Assembly: GCF_014305155.1 (NCBI RefSeq)
Contig: NZ_JACRUK010000039.1
Span: forward strand, 1-37,620
Direction of reading: 5' to 3'
Source of the DNA: Flavobacterium muglaense
Lineage (GTDB): Bacteria > Bacteroidota > Bacteroidia > Flavobacteriales > Flavobacteriaceae
DNA: 37,620 nucleotides
Shown: positions 17,545-26,442 of the stretch, piece by piece
Position numbering within the stretch: position 1 is the first letter of the stretch
Layout: every line of letters begins with the position of its first letter
The notes under the pieces: model-generated
The model's database searches: none
Seen by the model: only the letters and a program-made list of their open reading frames with translations
Told to the model about the DNA's origin: nothing
Position numbers and translations under genes: made by a program

Positions 17545-17754
17545 ATGAAACGATACCCTGTTAAGTCATGCAATATCAAATCCGTTGGTTACGATGAAAT
17601 CAAGAAAACTCTTGAAATAGAATTTAAACTTCTAGCCATTCATCATTACTTTGATGTCACTATTGACGAATTTGTTCTATTAATGAAAGCACCAAATATT
17701 GAATCGCATTATTTAGATTACGTATACAGCAAATACTACTTTGACGTATCATAA
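17545..17754 (+). CDS. KTSC domain protein
   Basis: 69 residues starting MKRYPVKSCNIKSVGYDEIK at the ATG 17545. A TTG at 17512 would add 11 residues that the family does not have, so I prefer the ATG. The body (LEIEFKL, HHYFDVTIDEFVLLMKA, YSKYYF) fits the KTSC domain, a small domain also found at the C-terminus of some lysyl-tRNA synthetases and as free-standing proteins of unknown function. Position directly behind a palindrome and a two-component system suggests it may be a regulated target. Confidence 0.75.
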   Translation: MKRYPVKSCNIKSVGYDEIKKTLEIEFKLLAIHHYFDVTIDEFVLLMKAPNIESHYLDYVYSKYYFDVS

Positions 17755-17887
17755 ATACTTGGCTGTACAACTGCAGTCACCCCTTTCAAAATTCATACCT
17801 ATACGCCATTTGTTAAATAAACTAACGAATGAGGTTTTCCGTAAGGAATTGTATAGCTGAAAAATTAAATTTGTCAAAAAAAGCTAC

Positions 17888-18253
17888 ATGCACCCCAAAA
17901 TACCTCACAAAGCAGTATTAACTTTAGTATTCCTTTTTTTATTTTCTAATTGTACTTACCGGACTAGCTTACCTAGTAAAAAAGCCGTTACAACACTCAA
18001 AACAAACGCAGAGCCTACAAAAACTTCCAGCAAATATTATGCAGATACGATACATTATAAACATCATGTCTTTGGCACAGATACTGAAGGACATACTGTA
18101 AAAGGCTCAATAGCATTAGAAGGAAATGACGGTATAGGTTTACTAATAGACCACAAAGGAACTAAAATTGAAGTAGTATTAGACAAAGACAATAATAACA
18201 AGTTAACAGCTACTGATGTACAAGGTTATGAATATGAATTAACCATCGAATAA
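17888..18253 (+). CDS. Small lipoprotein, function unknown
   Basis: 121 residues. A hydrophobic signal ending in LFSNC gives a lipobox with the Cys at position 22. After a Ser/Thr/Lys-rich linker comes a compact, probably beta-rich domain (about 50-121) with alternating hydrophobic residues, such as GSIALEGNDGIGLLIDHKG and TKIEVVLDKDNNNKLTATD. I do not recognise a family. A TAnnTTTG match, TAAATTTG, at 17866-17873 is a possible -7 box just upstream. It is likely anchored in the outer or inner membrane facing the periplasm or surface. Confidence 0.65.
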   Translation: MHPKIPHKAVLTLVFLFLFSNCTYRTSLPSKKAVTTLKTNAEPTKTSSKYYADTIHYKHHVFGTDTEGHTVKGSIALEGNDGIGLLIDHKGTKIEVVLDKDNNNKLTATDVQGYEYELTIE

Positions 18254-18358
18254 GACTTCTTTATTGGTACCATCATCAAAATTATTCAAGATAAGCACAG
18301 TTAGAACTCTGTTTTTTACAAAAAATAGATTAAGTTGCGGTATCTATAAATTGCATTC

Positions 18359-19174
18359 ATGTATCATAAAATAAAAAATATCATTCTGATATTATTTTTA
18401 ATATTTAGTTCCACCATATATCCACAAACTAAATTACTCTCCTGGAATATTGAAAACTTAGGTAAATCTAAGTCGGCGGCGGCAATCACTTTTATGGCAC
18501 AAACCATGAAAAATTATGACATCATAGCTATACAGGAAGTTGTTGCGGGATACGGTGGCTCGCCAGCTGTTGCTACATTAGCATCCGAGCTTAATACAAC
18601 TGGGGAAAAATGGGATTATACCATAAGTAATCCCACCTCTAGCAGTGCTTACAAAACCGAACGTTATGCTTATATCTGGAAAACAAAAAGCGTTACAAAA
18701 ATTGGACGTGCGTGGCTCGAGAAAAAATACAATCTACAAATAGATCGTGAACCTTATTATTGCACATTTGAATATAAAAGCAAACAATTTACTGTGGTTA
18801 ATTTTCATGCCATCACTAAAAGCAAACAACCCGAAACCGAAATAAAATATTTTAAATTTCTCCCAGCGCAATATCCTACTTTGAATTTACTTTTTGCAGG
18901 AGACTTTAATTGTCCACAATCCCACACTGTTTTTAATCCTTTGAAAAAAATGGGCTACCAAAGCATTTTAGTAAATCAAAAAACATCTTTGAAAAAAAAG
19001 TGCAGCATAAACGAATGCTTAGCATCTGAATTTGACAATGTATTTTATGATCCTAGAAAAGTAAACAACTTACAATCTGGAGTCATCCCTTTTTATAAAA
19101 AATTCAACACAATGCAAGAAGCTCGAAAAATATCAGATCATTTGCCTATTTGGTTTGAGTTTTCGCTTAATTAA
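18359..19174 (+). CDS. Secreted endonuclease/exonuclease/phosphatase-family protein
   Basis: 271 residues of the DNase I-like fold. A signal peptide (about 1-20, ending SSTIYPQ) is followed by the family blocks SWNIENLGKS (metal-binding Asn), IIAIQEVVAG (metal Glu), VVNFHAITK (catalytic His region), LFAGDFNCP (Asp/Asn pair) and the terminal KISDHLPIWFEF (catalytic Asp-His). All catalytic blocks are present, so an active metal-dependent hydrolase is expected outside the cytoplasm. Nuclease, phosphodiesterase or sphingomyelinase-like activity cannot be told apart here; secreted nucleases are common in this group. It is convergent with the glutaminase gene with only four bases between. Confidence 0.85.
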   Translation: MYHKIKNIILILFLIFSSTIYPQTKLLSWNIENLGKSKSAAAITFMAQTMKNYDIIAIQEVVAGYGGSPAVATLASELNTTGEKWDYTISNPTSSSAYKTERYAYIWKTKSVTKIGRAWLEKKYNLQIDREPYYCTFEYKSKQFTVVNFHAITKSKQPETEIKYFKFLPAQYPTLNLLFAGDFNCPQSHTVFNPLKKMGYQSILVNQKTSLKKKCSINECLASEFDNVFYDPRKVNNLQSGVIPFYKKFNTMQEARKISDHLPIWFEFSLN

Positions 19175-19178
19175 TTTA

Positions 19179-20090
19179 CTAAAAAACTGACATTCCAGTT
19201 TTAGTAGTCAATGCTTCCAAGGCGTGCATCCCTAATTCTGAATTGCCTTTTTTATTCAATTTTGGTGACCAAGTAGCCACCACGAAAACATTTGGATACA
19301 AAGCGACAATTCCACCACCAATTCCGCTTTTACCAGGAAGCCCTACTTTATAGGTAAACTCCCCAGATTCATCATAAAAACCACAAGTTTGCATTAATGC
19401 GTTTAATCTTTTTACTTGACTTCTTGTTAAAATTTGCTTTCCATCTTTGGTTTTTCCTTCATTTGCAAAAAAGAAAAAAGAATGAGCCAATTCCTGGCAA
19501 GTCATTTCAATTGAGCATTGATGAAAATAAAAATCAAGTACTTCGTCGACATCGTTTTCTATATTACCAAACGACTTTAAAAAATTAGCCAAAGCAGCAT
19601 TTCTAAAACGTGTATCTTTCTCTGACTGAGCTACAGCATAATTATAATCAATTGATGCGCTACCCGAAATCATTCTAATAAAGGTTAAAAAATCTTCTTT
19701 CGGATTTTTTAAACAAGAAACTAACATATCTGCAATTACAATTGCTCCCGAATTTATAAATGGGTTTCTAGGAATTCCTTTTTCATATTCTAATTGAATC
19801 AAAGAATTGAAAGCCGTTCCTGAAGGTTCTACTCCTACTCTTTTCCAAATATTTTCATCCAAAAACGAAAATGCTAAAGCAACAGTCAAAGCCTTCGATA
19901 TACTTTGAATCGAAAATTTCTCTTCGCTATCTCCTATTCCGTAGTCAATGCTGTTGATTGTAGTAAGATGAATCCCGAATTTGTCTGGATTAATTGTAGC
20001 CAACTCTGGAATGGTCGTAGTTACCTTACCAATTGCTGGGAAATCCAATAAGTCTTGTTGAATCTCTTCTAGTATTTTTGCGTATTCCAT
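19179..20090 (-). CDS. glsA: Glutaminase
   Basis: Hydrolyses glutamine to glutamate and ammonia in the cytoplasm; serine-dependent fold related to beta-lactamases. 303 residues from the ATG at 20090, matching the usual 300-310. An upstream in-frame start at 20174 would add 28 residues and overlap the neighbour, so it is not used. Catalytic S63-I-S-K66 is seen in QSISKALTV, followed by NPFINSGAIV and the glycine-rich GLPGKSGIGGGIVALYP. It lies 40 bases after the amidotransferase-fold gene on the same strand and may be co-transcribed with it. Confidence 0.95.
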   Translation of the reverse strand: MEYAKILEEIQQDLLDFPAIGKVTTTIPELATINPDKFGIHLTTINSIDYGIGDSEEKFSIQSISKALTVALAFSFLDENIWKRVGVEPSGTAFNSLIQLEYEKGIPRNPFINSGAIVIADMLVSCLKNPKEDFLTFIRMISGSASIDYNYAVAQSEKDTRFRNAALANFLKSFGNIENDVDEVLDFYFHQCSIEMTCQELAHSFFFFANEGKTKDGKQILTRSQVKRLNALMQTCGFYDESGEFTYKVGLPGKSGIGGGIVALYPNVFVVATWSPKLNKKGNSELGMHALEALTTKTGMSVF

Positions 20091-20130
20091 TAAAATAAAT
20101 GATTGATGATAATGCTTTAGGAATAAAATA

Positions 20131-21393
20131 TTATGTTTTTTGTTTCTTCTTTTTAGCGGCAGGAAATAAAACATTGTTCAAAATTAAGCGGTAGCCTGGC
20201 GAGTTCATGTGCAAATCGAGCACCGTTGGTTCATCACCTACTCTATGCTGAAAATCTTCGGGATCATGACCGCCATAAAAGGTAAACATTCCTTTTCCTT
20301 TTTGGCCATGAATGTACCTCGCTTCTCCATTAAATTCACAAACTCCCATTTTTAAAACATTAGATTTGATCAAATCAGCATCATAAGCCGTGGTTTGTCC
20401 CATAAAACCTTTTACTAATTGCGTATGATTTTGACACAACATACTCGGAATTGGATCCCACTTAGCCGAATATTCCATCAAGGTAAAATAATCTTTATCC
20501 ATAGGAACTCTTCTTTTCTCTGTCATATCAATATCAGAAAACTCATATTTATCTGATTTTCTTTCTAAGATAAAATTCTTAAAAGCAAAAGAATTGTCGT
20601 AGTCCATTTTAGCCTGATAATTAGGTTCACTATCGTCACCGTCAAACATTGCCTCACAAATATCAACACCATCAGCCGCCAAAGCAATATCAAAACTATC
20701 AGTTGCAGAGCACATGGCAAACATAAATCCACCACCAATAACAAAATCTCTTATTTTTTTGGCAACAGCCCCTTTTTCTTCGGATACTTTTGCGTATCCT
20801 AACTTAGTTGCCAGAGCTTCTGCCTCTCTTTTTTGTTCAATATACCAGGGTGCATTTTTATAAGCTCCAAAAAATTTACCATATTGTCCCGTAAAATCTT
20901 CATGGTGCAAGTGCAACCAATCGTATAAAAGCAGCTGATCACCTAAAACCTCTTCGTCATAAATGGGAGTAAAAGGAATTTCGGCATACGTAAGTACCAG
21001 TGTAACAGCATCGTCCCAAGGTTTTTTTCCTTTGGGTGTATATACTGCAATTCTAGGTACTTTTTCAAGGATAACTGTTTCCATATTTTGAGAAGGGCTC
21101 GCTATTTCGTCAAGAATTTTAGCCGTTTCAGAATCTGATAACACTTCAAAACTCACGCCTCTAATTTGGCATTCTTTACGAATTTCCATAGCATCCGGCA
21201 ATAAAAACGAGCCACCTCTATAATTCAAGAGCCAACTTGCTTTGTAACTTTTTTCTAAAGACCAAAAAGTAACACCATATGCTTTGAGATGATTTTGTTG
21301 TGTGGTTTCATCCATTGGCAACAAAATAAATGATGCTTTGGCAGCAAATGAAAGTAGTACGAATAGAATAAGTAAAGGCCTCTTTGCACTCAT
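20131..21393 (-). CDS. Periplasmic amidotransferase-fold protein (often mislabelled asparagine synthetase B)
   Basis: 420 residues with a signal peptide (about 1-20, SFAAKA). The order VTLVLTYAEIPFTPIYDEEV, then HHEDFTGQYGKF, then GGGFMFAMCSATDSFDIAL is that of a class I glutamine-amidotransferase-like fold, with C228 at the nucleophile elbow. Homologues in flavobacteria are commonly called asparagine synthetase B. Neither the N-terminal Cys nucleophile of AsnB nor the SGGLDS ATP-pyrophosphatase motif is present, so that name is not supported. The C-terminus holds conserved HGQKGKGMFTFYGGHDPEDF and ends in a basic KKKKQK tail. Function is unknown; the adjacent glutaminase hints at amide metabolism only weakly. 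Confidence 0.8.
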   Translation of the reverse strand: MSAKRPLLILFVLLSFAAKASFILLPMDETTQQNHLKAYGVTFWSLEKSYKASWLLNYRGGSFLLPDAMEIRKECQIRGVSFEVLSDSETAKILDEIASPSQNMETVILEKVPRIAVYTPKGKKPWDDAVTLVLTYAEIPFTPIYDEEVLGDQLLLYDWLHLHHEDFTGQYGKFFGAYKNAPWYIEQKREAEALATKLGYAKVSEEKGAVAKKIRDFVIGGGFMFAMCSATDSFDIALAADGVDICEAMFDGDDSEPNYQAKMDYDNSFAFKNFILERKSDKYEFSDIDMTEKRRVPMDKDYFTLMEYSAKWDPIPSMLCQNHTQLVKGFMGQTTAYDADLIKSNVLKMGVCEFNGEARYIHGQKGKGMFTFYGGHDPEDFQHRVGDEPTVLDLHMNSPGYRLILNNVLFPAAKKKKQKT

Positions 21394-21479
21394 TTAATTT
21401 TTTTTATCAAATATATAGATACTATTTCTAGAATATTCCATTTTCGATTAAACTTTTACTATTCCTTCGAGAAAAAGAG

Positions 21480-21510
21480 CCTAAAAAAAAGCCTGAAAAT
21501 TAGGCTTCTT
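21480..21510 (-). terminator. Rho-independent terminator of dnaB
   Basis: Read on the minus strand, AAGCCT (21507-21502), a 7-base loop and AGGCTT (21494-21489) form the stem, followed by a run of T. It lies directly after the dnaB stop codon at 21518. Confidence 0.8.
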
Positions 21511-21517
21511 CATTGTA

Positions 21518-23062
21518 TTAAAACGGCATATCATCGTCGTCGTCGTCTTCGTTTAAATTACTTCCAAACGCTTCATGTGCCGATGGAAGATTTTTAGTAA
21601 TAAATGGATTATCATCTTGATTCATCGAAGAAGGTAAATCATCATAACTACCACTATGATCTTCCAGATTATCAAACTTACCTAGGTGTCCTATAAATTT
21701 TAAACGAACGTTTTCAATACTACCGTTACGGTGTTTTGCAATCATAATTTCGGCTTGCCCTGCAGTAGGCGAGGCTTCGTCATCATCCCATTCGTCAATT
21801 TTATAATACTCTGGACGGTATAAGAAAGATACGATATCGGCATCTTGCTCAATCGCACCAGATTCACGAAGGTCAGAAAGCAAAGGTCTTTTACTCGATC
21901 CACGCGTCTCTACCGCACGCGATAATTGCGAAAGGGCGATAACCGGTACATTTAACTCTTTGGCCAGCGCTTTTAAGTTTCGGGAAATAGTAGAGATCTC
22001 TTGTTCACGATTTCCTCCACCTTTTGAATTTCCACCTGCAGTCATTAACTGCAAATAATCAACAATTATAATTCGGATTCCGTGTTGTGAAACCAAACGT
22101 CTTGCTTTTGCTCTTAAGTCAAAAATAGAAAGTGACGGTGTATCATCAATAAACAAAGGTGCTTTTTCTAAGTTCTTTACTTTAGTACTTAGTTGTTCCC
22201 ATTCGTGTTTTTCTAGTTTACCGGTACGTAATTTTTCAGATGACAGTCCTGTTTCAGACGAAATCAAACGCGTAATTAACTGCACAGATGCCATCTCCAG
22301 CGAGAACAGCGCCACAGGCATACCAAAGTCAATTGCCATATTACGAGCCATTGATAATACGAATGCCGTTTTTCCCATCGCTGGTCTAGCCGCGATAATA
22401 ATTAAATCACTTGGTTGCCATCCTGAGGTAATTTTATCCAGTTTTTCAAAACCAGTTGCTACTCCACTCAATCCTTCTTGACCAGCGATTTCTTCAATTC
22501 GTTTCTTTGCTTGCAGTACTAAACTTTGCGCAGTCTCTGAGCTTCGCTTGATATTTCCTTGCGTAACCTCGTATAACTTCGATTCCGCTTTGTCTAATAA
22601 ATCAAATACATCAGCCGAGTCATCATAAGAATCTTCAATGATTTCCGATGAGATACGTATTAAACTCCTTTGGATAAACTTTTGAAGAATGATACGGGAG
22701 TGAAATTCAATGTGTGCCGATGAAGATATCTTTTGTGTGAGCTGAATCAAATAAAAATCACCTCCAGCCAAATCTAGCTTCGCGTTTTTCTTTAATTGTG
22801 CCGATACCGTTAACAAGTCAATAGGCTGTGTCTCTGTAAAAAGCTGAACGATGGCTTCAAAAATATGTTTGTGCGCTTCTTTGTAAAAAGCGTCGGGTTG
22901 CAAAATATCGATCACATCATCGACCCCTTTTTTATCAATCATCATTGCTCCAAGTACAGCCTCTTCTAGTTCTAAAACTTGTGGGGGCAATTTCCCTTTT
23001 TCCAGGCTTATAATTGTTGTTTTATCTACCTTTATTGGGTTTATGTTTTTGAAGTTTTCCAT
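21518..23062 (-). CDS. dnaB: Replicative DNA helicase DnaB
   Basis: Hexameric 5'-3' helicase of the replication fork. 514 residues: N-terminal domain from about 25 (PPQVLELEEAVLGAMMIDKKG) and a RecA-like C-domain with the Walker A motif AARPAMGKTAF, Walker B region IIIVDYLQLM and the DnaB signature around LSQLSRAVETRGSSKRP. The C-terminus is an acidic tail (EDDDDDDMPF), a common replication-protein interaction tail. No intein is present. A -7-like box TACTTTCG (23074-23067, minus strand) lies four bases before the start codon, again implying a very short leader. Confidence 0.97.
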   Translation of the reverse strand: MENFKNINPIKVDKTTIISLEKGKLPPQVLELEEAVLGAMMIDKKGVDDVIDILQPDAFYKEAHKHIFEAIVQLFTETQPIDLLTVSAQLKKNAKLDLAGGDFYLIQLTQKISSSAHIEFHSRIILQKFIQRSLIRISSEIIEDSYDDSADVFDLLDKAESKLYEVTQGNIKRSSETAQSLVLQAKKRIEEIAGQEGLSGVATGFEKLDKITSGWQPSDLIIIAARPAMGKTAFVLSMARNMAIDFGMPVALFSLEMASVQLITRLISSETGLSSEKLRTGKLEKHEWEQLSTKVKNLEKAPLFIDDTPSLSIFDLRAKARRLVSQHGIRIIIVDYLQLMTAGGNSKGGGNREQEISTISRNLKALAKELNVPVIALSQLSRAVETRGSSKRPLLSDLRESGAIEQDADIVSFLYRPEYYKIDEWDDDEASPTAGQAEIMIAKHRNGSIENVRLKFIGHLGKFDNLEDHSGSYDDLPSSMNQDDNPFITKNLPSAHEAFGSNLNEDDDDDDMPF

Positions 23063-23149
23063 GTAGCGAAAGTAACGTAATTTTAAAAAATATACTAACT
23101 GACTTATTACAAAATAATGTTTACAATTAAGTATTTTTTGTTTATAACC

Positions 23150-23182
23150 AAAAAAAAATCCGAAACGGCAAGGCTTCGGATT
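23150..23182 (-). terminator. Rho-independent terminator of accA
   Basis: On the minus strand AATCCGAA (23182-23175) pairs with TTCGGATT (23164-23157), 8 bp, followed by a run of T. It lies just after the accA stop and before the dnaB promoter. Confidence 0.85.
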
Positions 23183-23202
23183 AAATTATAATTTGTAAGA
23201 TC

Positions 23203-24156
23203 TTACTCTTTATATTCACCCATTTTACTGTATTTGTCCATTCTTTGAGCGATTAACTTCTCTGTTGATAAGTCTTTCAATTCTTTGTATCCTTTCATGA
23301 TATACTCTTCCATTGTCTTGAATGTAGTTTCTCTATCATAGTGAGCACCACCTAATGGTTCTGGGATAATATCATCAATTAACTTTTGTTTTTTCATATC
23401 AGCTGAAGTCAATTTCAAAGCTTCGGCAGCTTGTTCTTTGTACTCCCAACTTTTCCATAATATAGAAGAGCATGACTCTGGTGAAATAACCGAATACCAA
23501 GTATTTTCTAACATGTAAACACGATCTCCAACCCCTATTCCTAATGCTCCACCCGAAGCACCTTCACCTACTATAATTGTAATGATAGGCACTTTTAACA
23601 ATACCATTTCAAAAATATTTCTAGCAATTGCTTCTCCTTGCCCACGTTCTTCAGCTTCTAATCCTGGATATGCACCCGGAGTATCAATAAGCGTTAAAAC
23701 AGGAATACCAAATTTCTCTGCCATTTTCATCAATCGCAAAGCTTTACGATATCCTTCAGGATTTGCCATCCCAAAGTTTCTATATTGACGTGTTTTAGTA
23801 TTAAATCCTTTTTGTTGTCCAATAATCATAAAAGACTGTCCTCCAATCTTACCAAGACCACCAATCATGGCTTTATCATCGGCAAAACCTCTATCTCCGT
23901 GTAGTTCTAAAAAACTATCCCCGCATAAAGCCCTAACATGATCTAAAGTATAAGGCCTACTTGGGTGTCGTGATAATTGTACACGCTGCCAAGCAGTTAA
24001 ATTTTTATAGATATCCTTTTTGGTTTCTATTAATTTCTTGTTGATCTGCTTACAAGTAGTTGAAACATCAACATCTGATTCTAGACCAATAACTTGACAC
24101 TTTTCTAACTGTTCTTCTAGTTCTTTTATAGGAAGCTCAAAATCTAAATATTCCAT
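23203..24156 (-). CDS. accA: Acetyl-CoA carboxylase carboxyltransferase alpha subunit
   Basis: Transfers carboxyl from biotin to acetyl-CoA with AccD, giving malonyl-CoA for fatty acid synthesis. 317 residues, normal for the family. The N-terminal helix ([14 protein letters not shown]) is followed by the ACCA domain: [42 protein letters not shown] and the oxyanion-region [17 protein letters not shown] with PESCSSILW. It is monocistronic, with its own promoter and terminator. Confidence 0.97.
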   Translation of the reverse strand: MEYLDFELPIKELEEQLEKCQVIGLESDVDVSTTCKQINKKLIETKKDIYKNLTAWQRVQLSRHPSRPYTLDHVRALCGDSFLELHGDRGFADDKAMIGGLGKIGGQSFMIIGQQKGFNTKTRQYRNFGMANPEGYRKALRLMKMAEKFGIPVLTLIDTPGAYPGLEAEERGQGEAIARNIFEMVLLKVPIITIIVGEGASGGALGIGVGDRVYMLENTWYSVISPESCSSILWKSWEYKEQAAEALKLTSADMKKQKLIDDIIPEPLGGAHYDRETTFKTMEEYIMKGYKELKDLSTEKLIAQRMDKYSKMGEYKE

Positions 24157-24190
24157 AGGATTCGTGCGTTTTTGATTTTTATTCGAACTG

Positions 24191-24198
24191 CAAATATA
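24191..24198 (-). promoter_or_regulatory. accA -7 promoter element
   Basis: TATATTTG on the minus strand is an exact TAnnTTTG match, 34 bases upstream of the accA start codon. A TTG at the usual spacing is not obvious, so only the -7 box is called. Confidence 0.55.
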
Positions 24199-24377
24199 AA
24201 ATATTAAATCGTTTGCACCCTTTAATTTTTGAATTAAGTCCTAAAAACTCTTCATTCGTCATTCAAAAAAAAGGATTTTCGGATGAAAACCGAGGTTACA
24301 TTATTAATTTATTGAAAATTTTAAACAGCTTACACCTTGATAATCAGCGTCATTTTAATTCTACAGTAACCCGAGCA

Positions 24378-26309
24378 TTACTGAGAAGTCAACTTTTTAT
24401 CAATCACACGTTGCATATAATCTTGGATAAATGCCTTGCAATTTAACTCAATGTCGTTCATTTCGGCATTTCTATTCTTTATCAGATTATTTTTCAGTGC
24501 TTTATCCTTTTTAGCATAAAACCCTAATACATTTTTACCATCAAAAGTACAAATGTAATTCCCTCTTGAAAACTGGTAAATAGTACCGGTTGAATTCATT
24601 ACAAACGGAGCACTAGACTGCTTATCTACTAAACTACGTCCCCAACTTCTGAAAGGTTTATCATAACCGATCATATCTAGAATGGTAGGATAAATATCAA
24701 TTTGTTGTGCTAAATCCTTATCAACACCAATGTATTTACTGTTGGGTTGGTAAATTAAAATAGGAACTGCATATCGATTGATAGGCTTGTGAAACTCATC
24801 ATAAAAAATTTGATTGCAATGATCAGCCACCAAAACAAATATGGTATTATCAAACCAAGGTTCTTTTTTGGCTTCGGTAAAAAAGCGCTTTAGAGCATAG
24901 TCTGTATACTCCGCACATTTATGCATGGGCACACCACCTTCGTGAAAACGGTTTTTGTATTTATCTGGTATAATATAAGGCTCATGTGAACTTACGGTAA
25001 AAACCGAAGCAAAAAACGGGCTTTTCTTCTTGTCTAGTGTTTTCTTCATATACTGCAAGAAAGGCTCATCCCAGATCCCCCAAAAACCATCAAATTGTGA
25101 ATCGTCATTAAATTCTGTTCTACCATAATAATGATCAATCCCAAGAATATTACTAAAACCTAAGAATCCCATCGATCCATTGGCTGCACCATGAAAAAAA
25201 GAAGTATCGTAGCCTTCTCCTTTTAATACAGATACAATAGATTCAATCTTTTGTTTAGGATAGGGAGACGAAGTAAATGCGTCTTTGAACGAAGGAATTC
25301 CCGCAAGAACAGATGACATCCCGTGAATCGACTGTCTTCCATTTGCGTAAGCATTTGTAAAAATCAAACTATGTTGCGCCAGCGAGTCCAGAAAAGGAGC
25401 ATGACTTTTATAATTGGGGATTTTAGCCTCTTTATTAAAGGCTCCTATGTATTCTCGTCCGTAACTCTCTACAATAAAAACCACAACATTGGGTTTTGTT
25501 TTGGGATTATTATGATATTCTTTAATCGGTTTTACTTCGTCAAGAATTACTTTTTGAGTTACCCCTTCATAATTAGTTTTGGCAAAACCATTGCTAAATA
25601 AGGTACGAATAATGGCAAAAGGAGAGTTTAATACAATATCCGAATGCACGATATTAGTCACATGACGGCTTGCGTCCAAAAGGTTAATTGGTCGTGTTGA
25701 TTTTTTAAAATCACCGCCACGAATACCACCAATGACCAACAAAATCGTTACTAAAAAACCGATAATTGAGAAACTAAAATACGGAATATACCGCGTAGGT
25801 TTAAAATCCTGAACCGATACTTTTTTATACAAAAACACCCAAAGTGCCGCACATAAAAGAAACAATACCCACACATGCCAATATTCGACTAAAAAATTAG
25901 AAAACAAAGTTGCTTTGTTCGTCTCGTGCTCTAACACGCTCATGACCGCACTGGTGGTTCTCGCAAACGTAAATTTGTAGTATATAAAATCGACGAAATT
26001 AGTAGCATAAGCCAATAAATTAGTCCCGAAATAAAGGTAGAACAAAAACTTTTGATAGCCTTTATTGGTGTTTTTTAAAATAGGGAAAATGGAGAAAACG
26101 ATAAAAAGCAAATTCACATATAGAATTGCTGTAGTATCAAATGATAGCCCGTAGTAACATAAAGAAATAAAGTCACTTACTGATTCTACTCGCAGCAAAT
26201 TAGCATTGTAAAAGTAAAATAAAACGCGTGCGACAAAGTAAAAAATATAAGCCAGTAAAAGTCTAAATAATAAGACTTTGTATTCGTTTAGTCTCAGGTG
26301 TTTTTGCAT
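24378..26309 (-). CDS. LtaS-like phosphoglycerol transferase/sulfatase-family membrane protein
   Basis: 643 residues: five hydrophobic segments (within about 12-200), then a large extracytoplasmic alkaline-phosphatase-fold domain (from about 270). Metal and catalytic positions seen are E281 in FIVESYGRE, S327 in ANGRQSIHGM at the nucleophile position, and D496-H497 in LVADHCNQ. LtaS uses Thr at the nucleophile; Ser here is a variant. Enzymes of this family move glycerol-phosphate or phosphoethanolamine onto surface polymers or lipids. Flavobacteria lack lipoteichoic acid, so the acceptor is likely a glycan or lipid head group. A -7 box TACCTTTG lies at 26345-26338 (minus). The gene stands alone. 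Confidence 0.85.
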   Translation of the reverse strand: MQKHLRLNEYKVLLFRLLLAYIFYFVARVLFYFYNANLLRVESVSDFISLCYYGLSFDTTAILYVNLLFIVFSIFPILKNTNKGYQKFLFYLYFGTNLLAYATNFVDFIYYKFTFARTTSAVMSVLEHETNKATLFSNFLVEYWHVWVLFLLCAALWVFLYKKVSVQDFKPTRYIPYFSFSIIGFLVTILLVIGGIRGGDFKKSTRPINLLDASRHVTNIVHSDIVLNSPFAIIRTLFSNGFAKTNYEGVTQKVILDEVKPIKEYHNNPKTKPNVVVFIVESYGREYIGAFNKEAKIPNYKSHAPFLDSLAQHSLIFTNAYANGRQSIHGMSSVLAGIPSFKDAFTSSPYPKQKIESIVSVLKGEGYDTSFFHGAANGSMGFLGFSNILGIDHYYGRTEFNDDSQFDGFWGIWDEPFLQYMKKTLDKKKSPFFASVFTVSSHEPYIIPDKYKNRFHEGGVPMHKCAEYTDYALKRFFTEAKKEPWFDNTIFVLVADHCNQIFYDEFHKPINRYAVPILIYQPNSKYIGVDKDLAQQIDIYPTILDMIGYDKPFRSWGRSLVDKQSSAPFVMNSTGTIYQFSRGNYICTFDGKNVLGFYAKKDKALKNNLIKNRNAEMNDIELNCKAFIQDYMQRVIDKKLTSQ

Positions 26310-26442
26310 GCTGTGTTTATTAATTAGTAAAACCTTGCAAAGGTATTATATTTAAATGGGTTGCTTCTGTTAAAAAAAACTCAAATTATACTGGCGTGAA
26401 AACCACTACAACCACTTATGTGATCGCAATAGTTATTTTTTT

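Noticed and set aside
20091..20174. 28-residue N-terminal extension of glutaminase
   Set aside because: It overlaps the preceding gene, has no similarity to glutaminase and makes the protein longer than the family norm.
24213..24446. Plus-strand ORF of 77 codons between accA and the LtaS-like gene
   Set aside because: It overlaps the 3' end of the minus-strand LtaS-like gene, has no promoter and no family-like features. The region is better explained by the accA upstream region and the neighbouring gene end.
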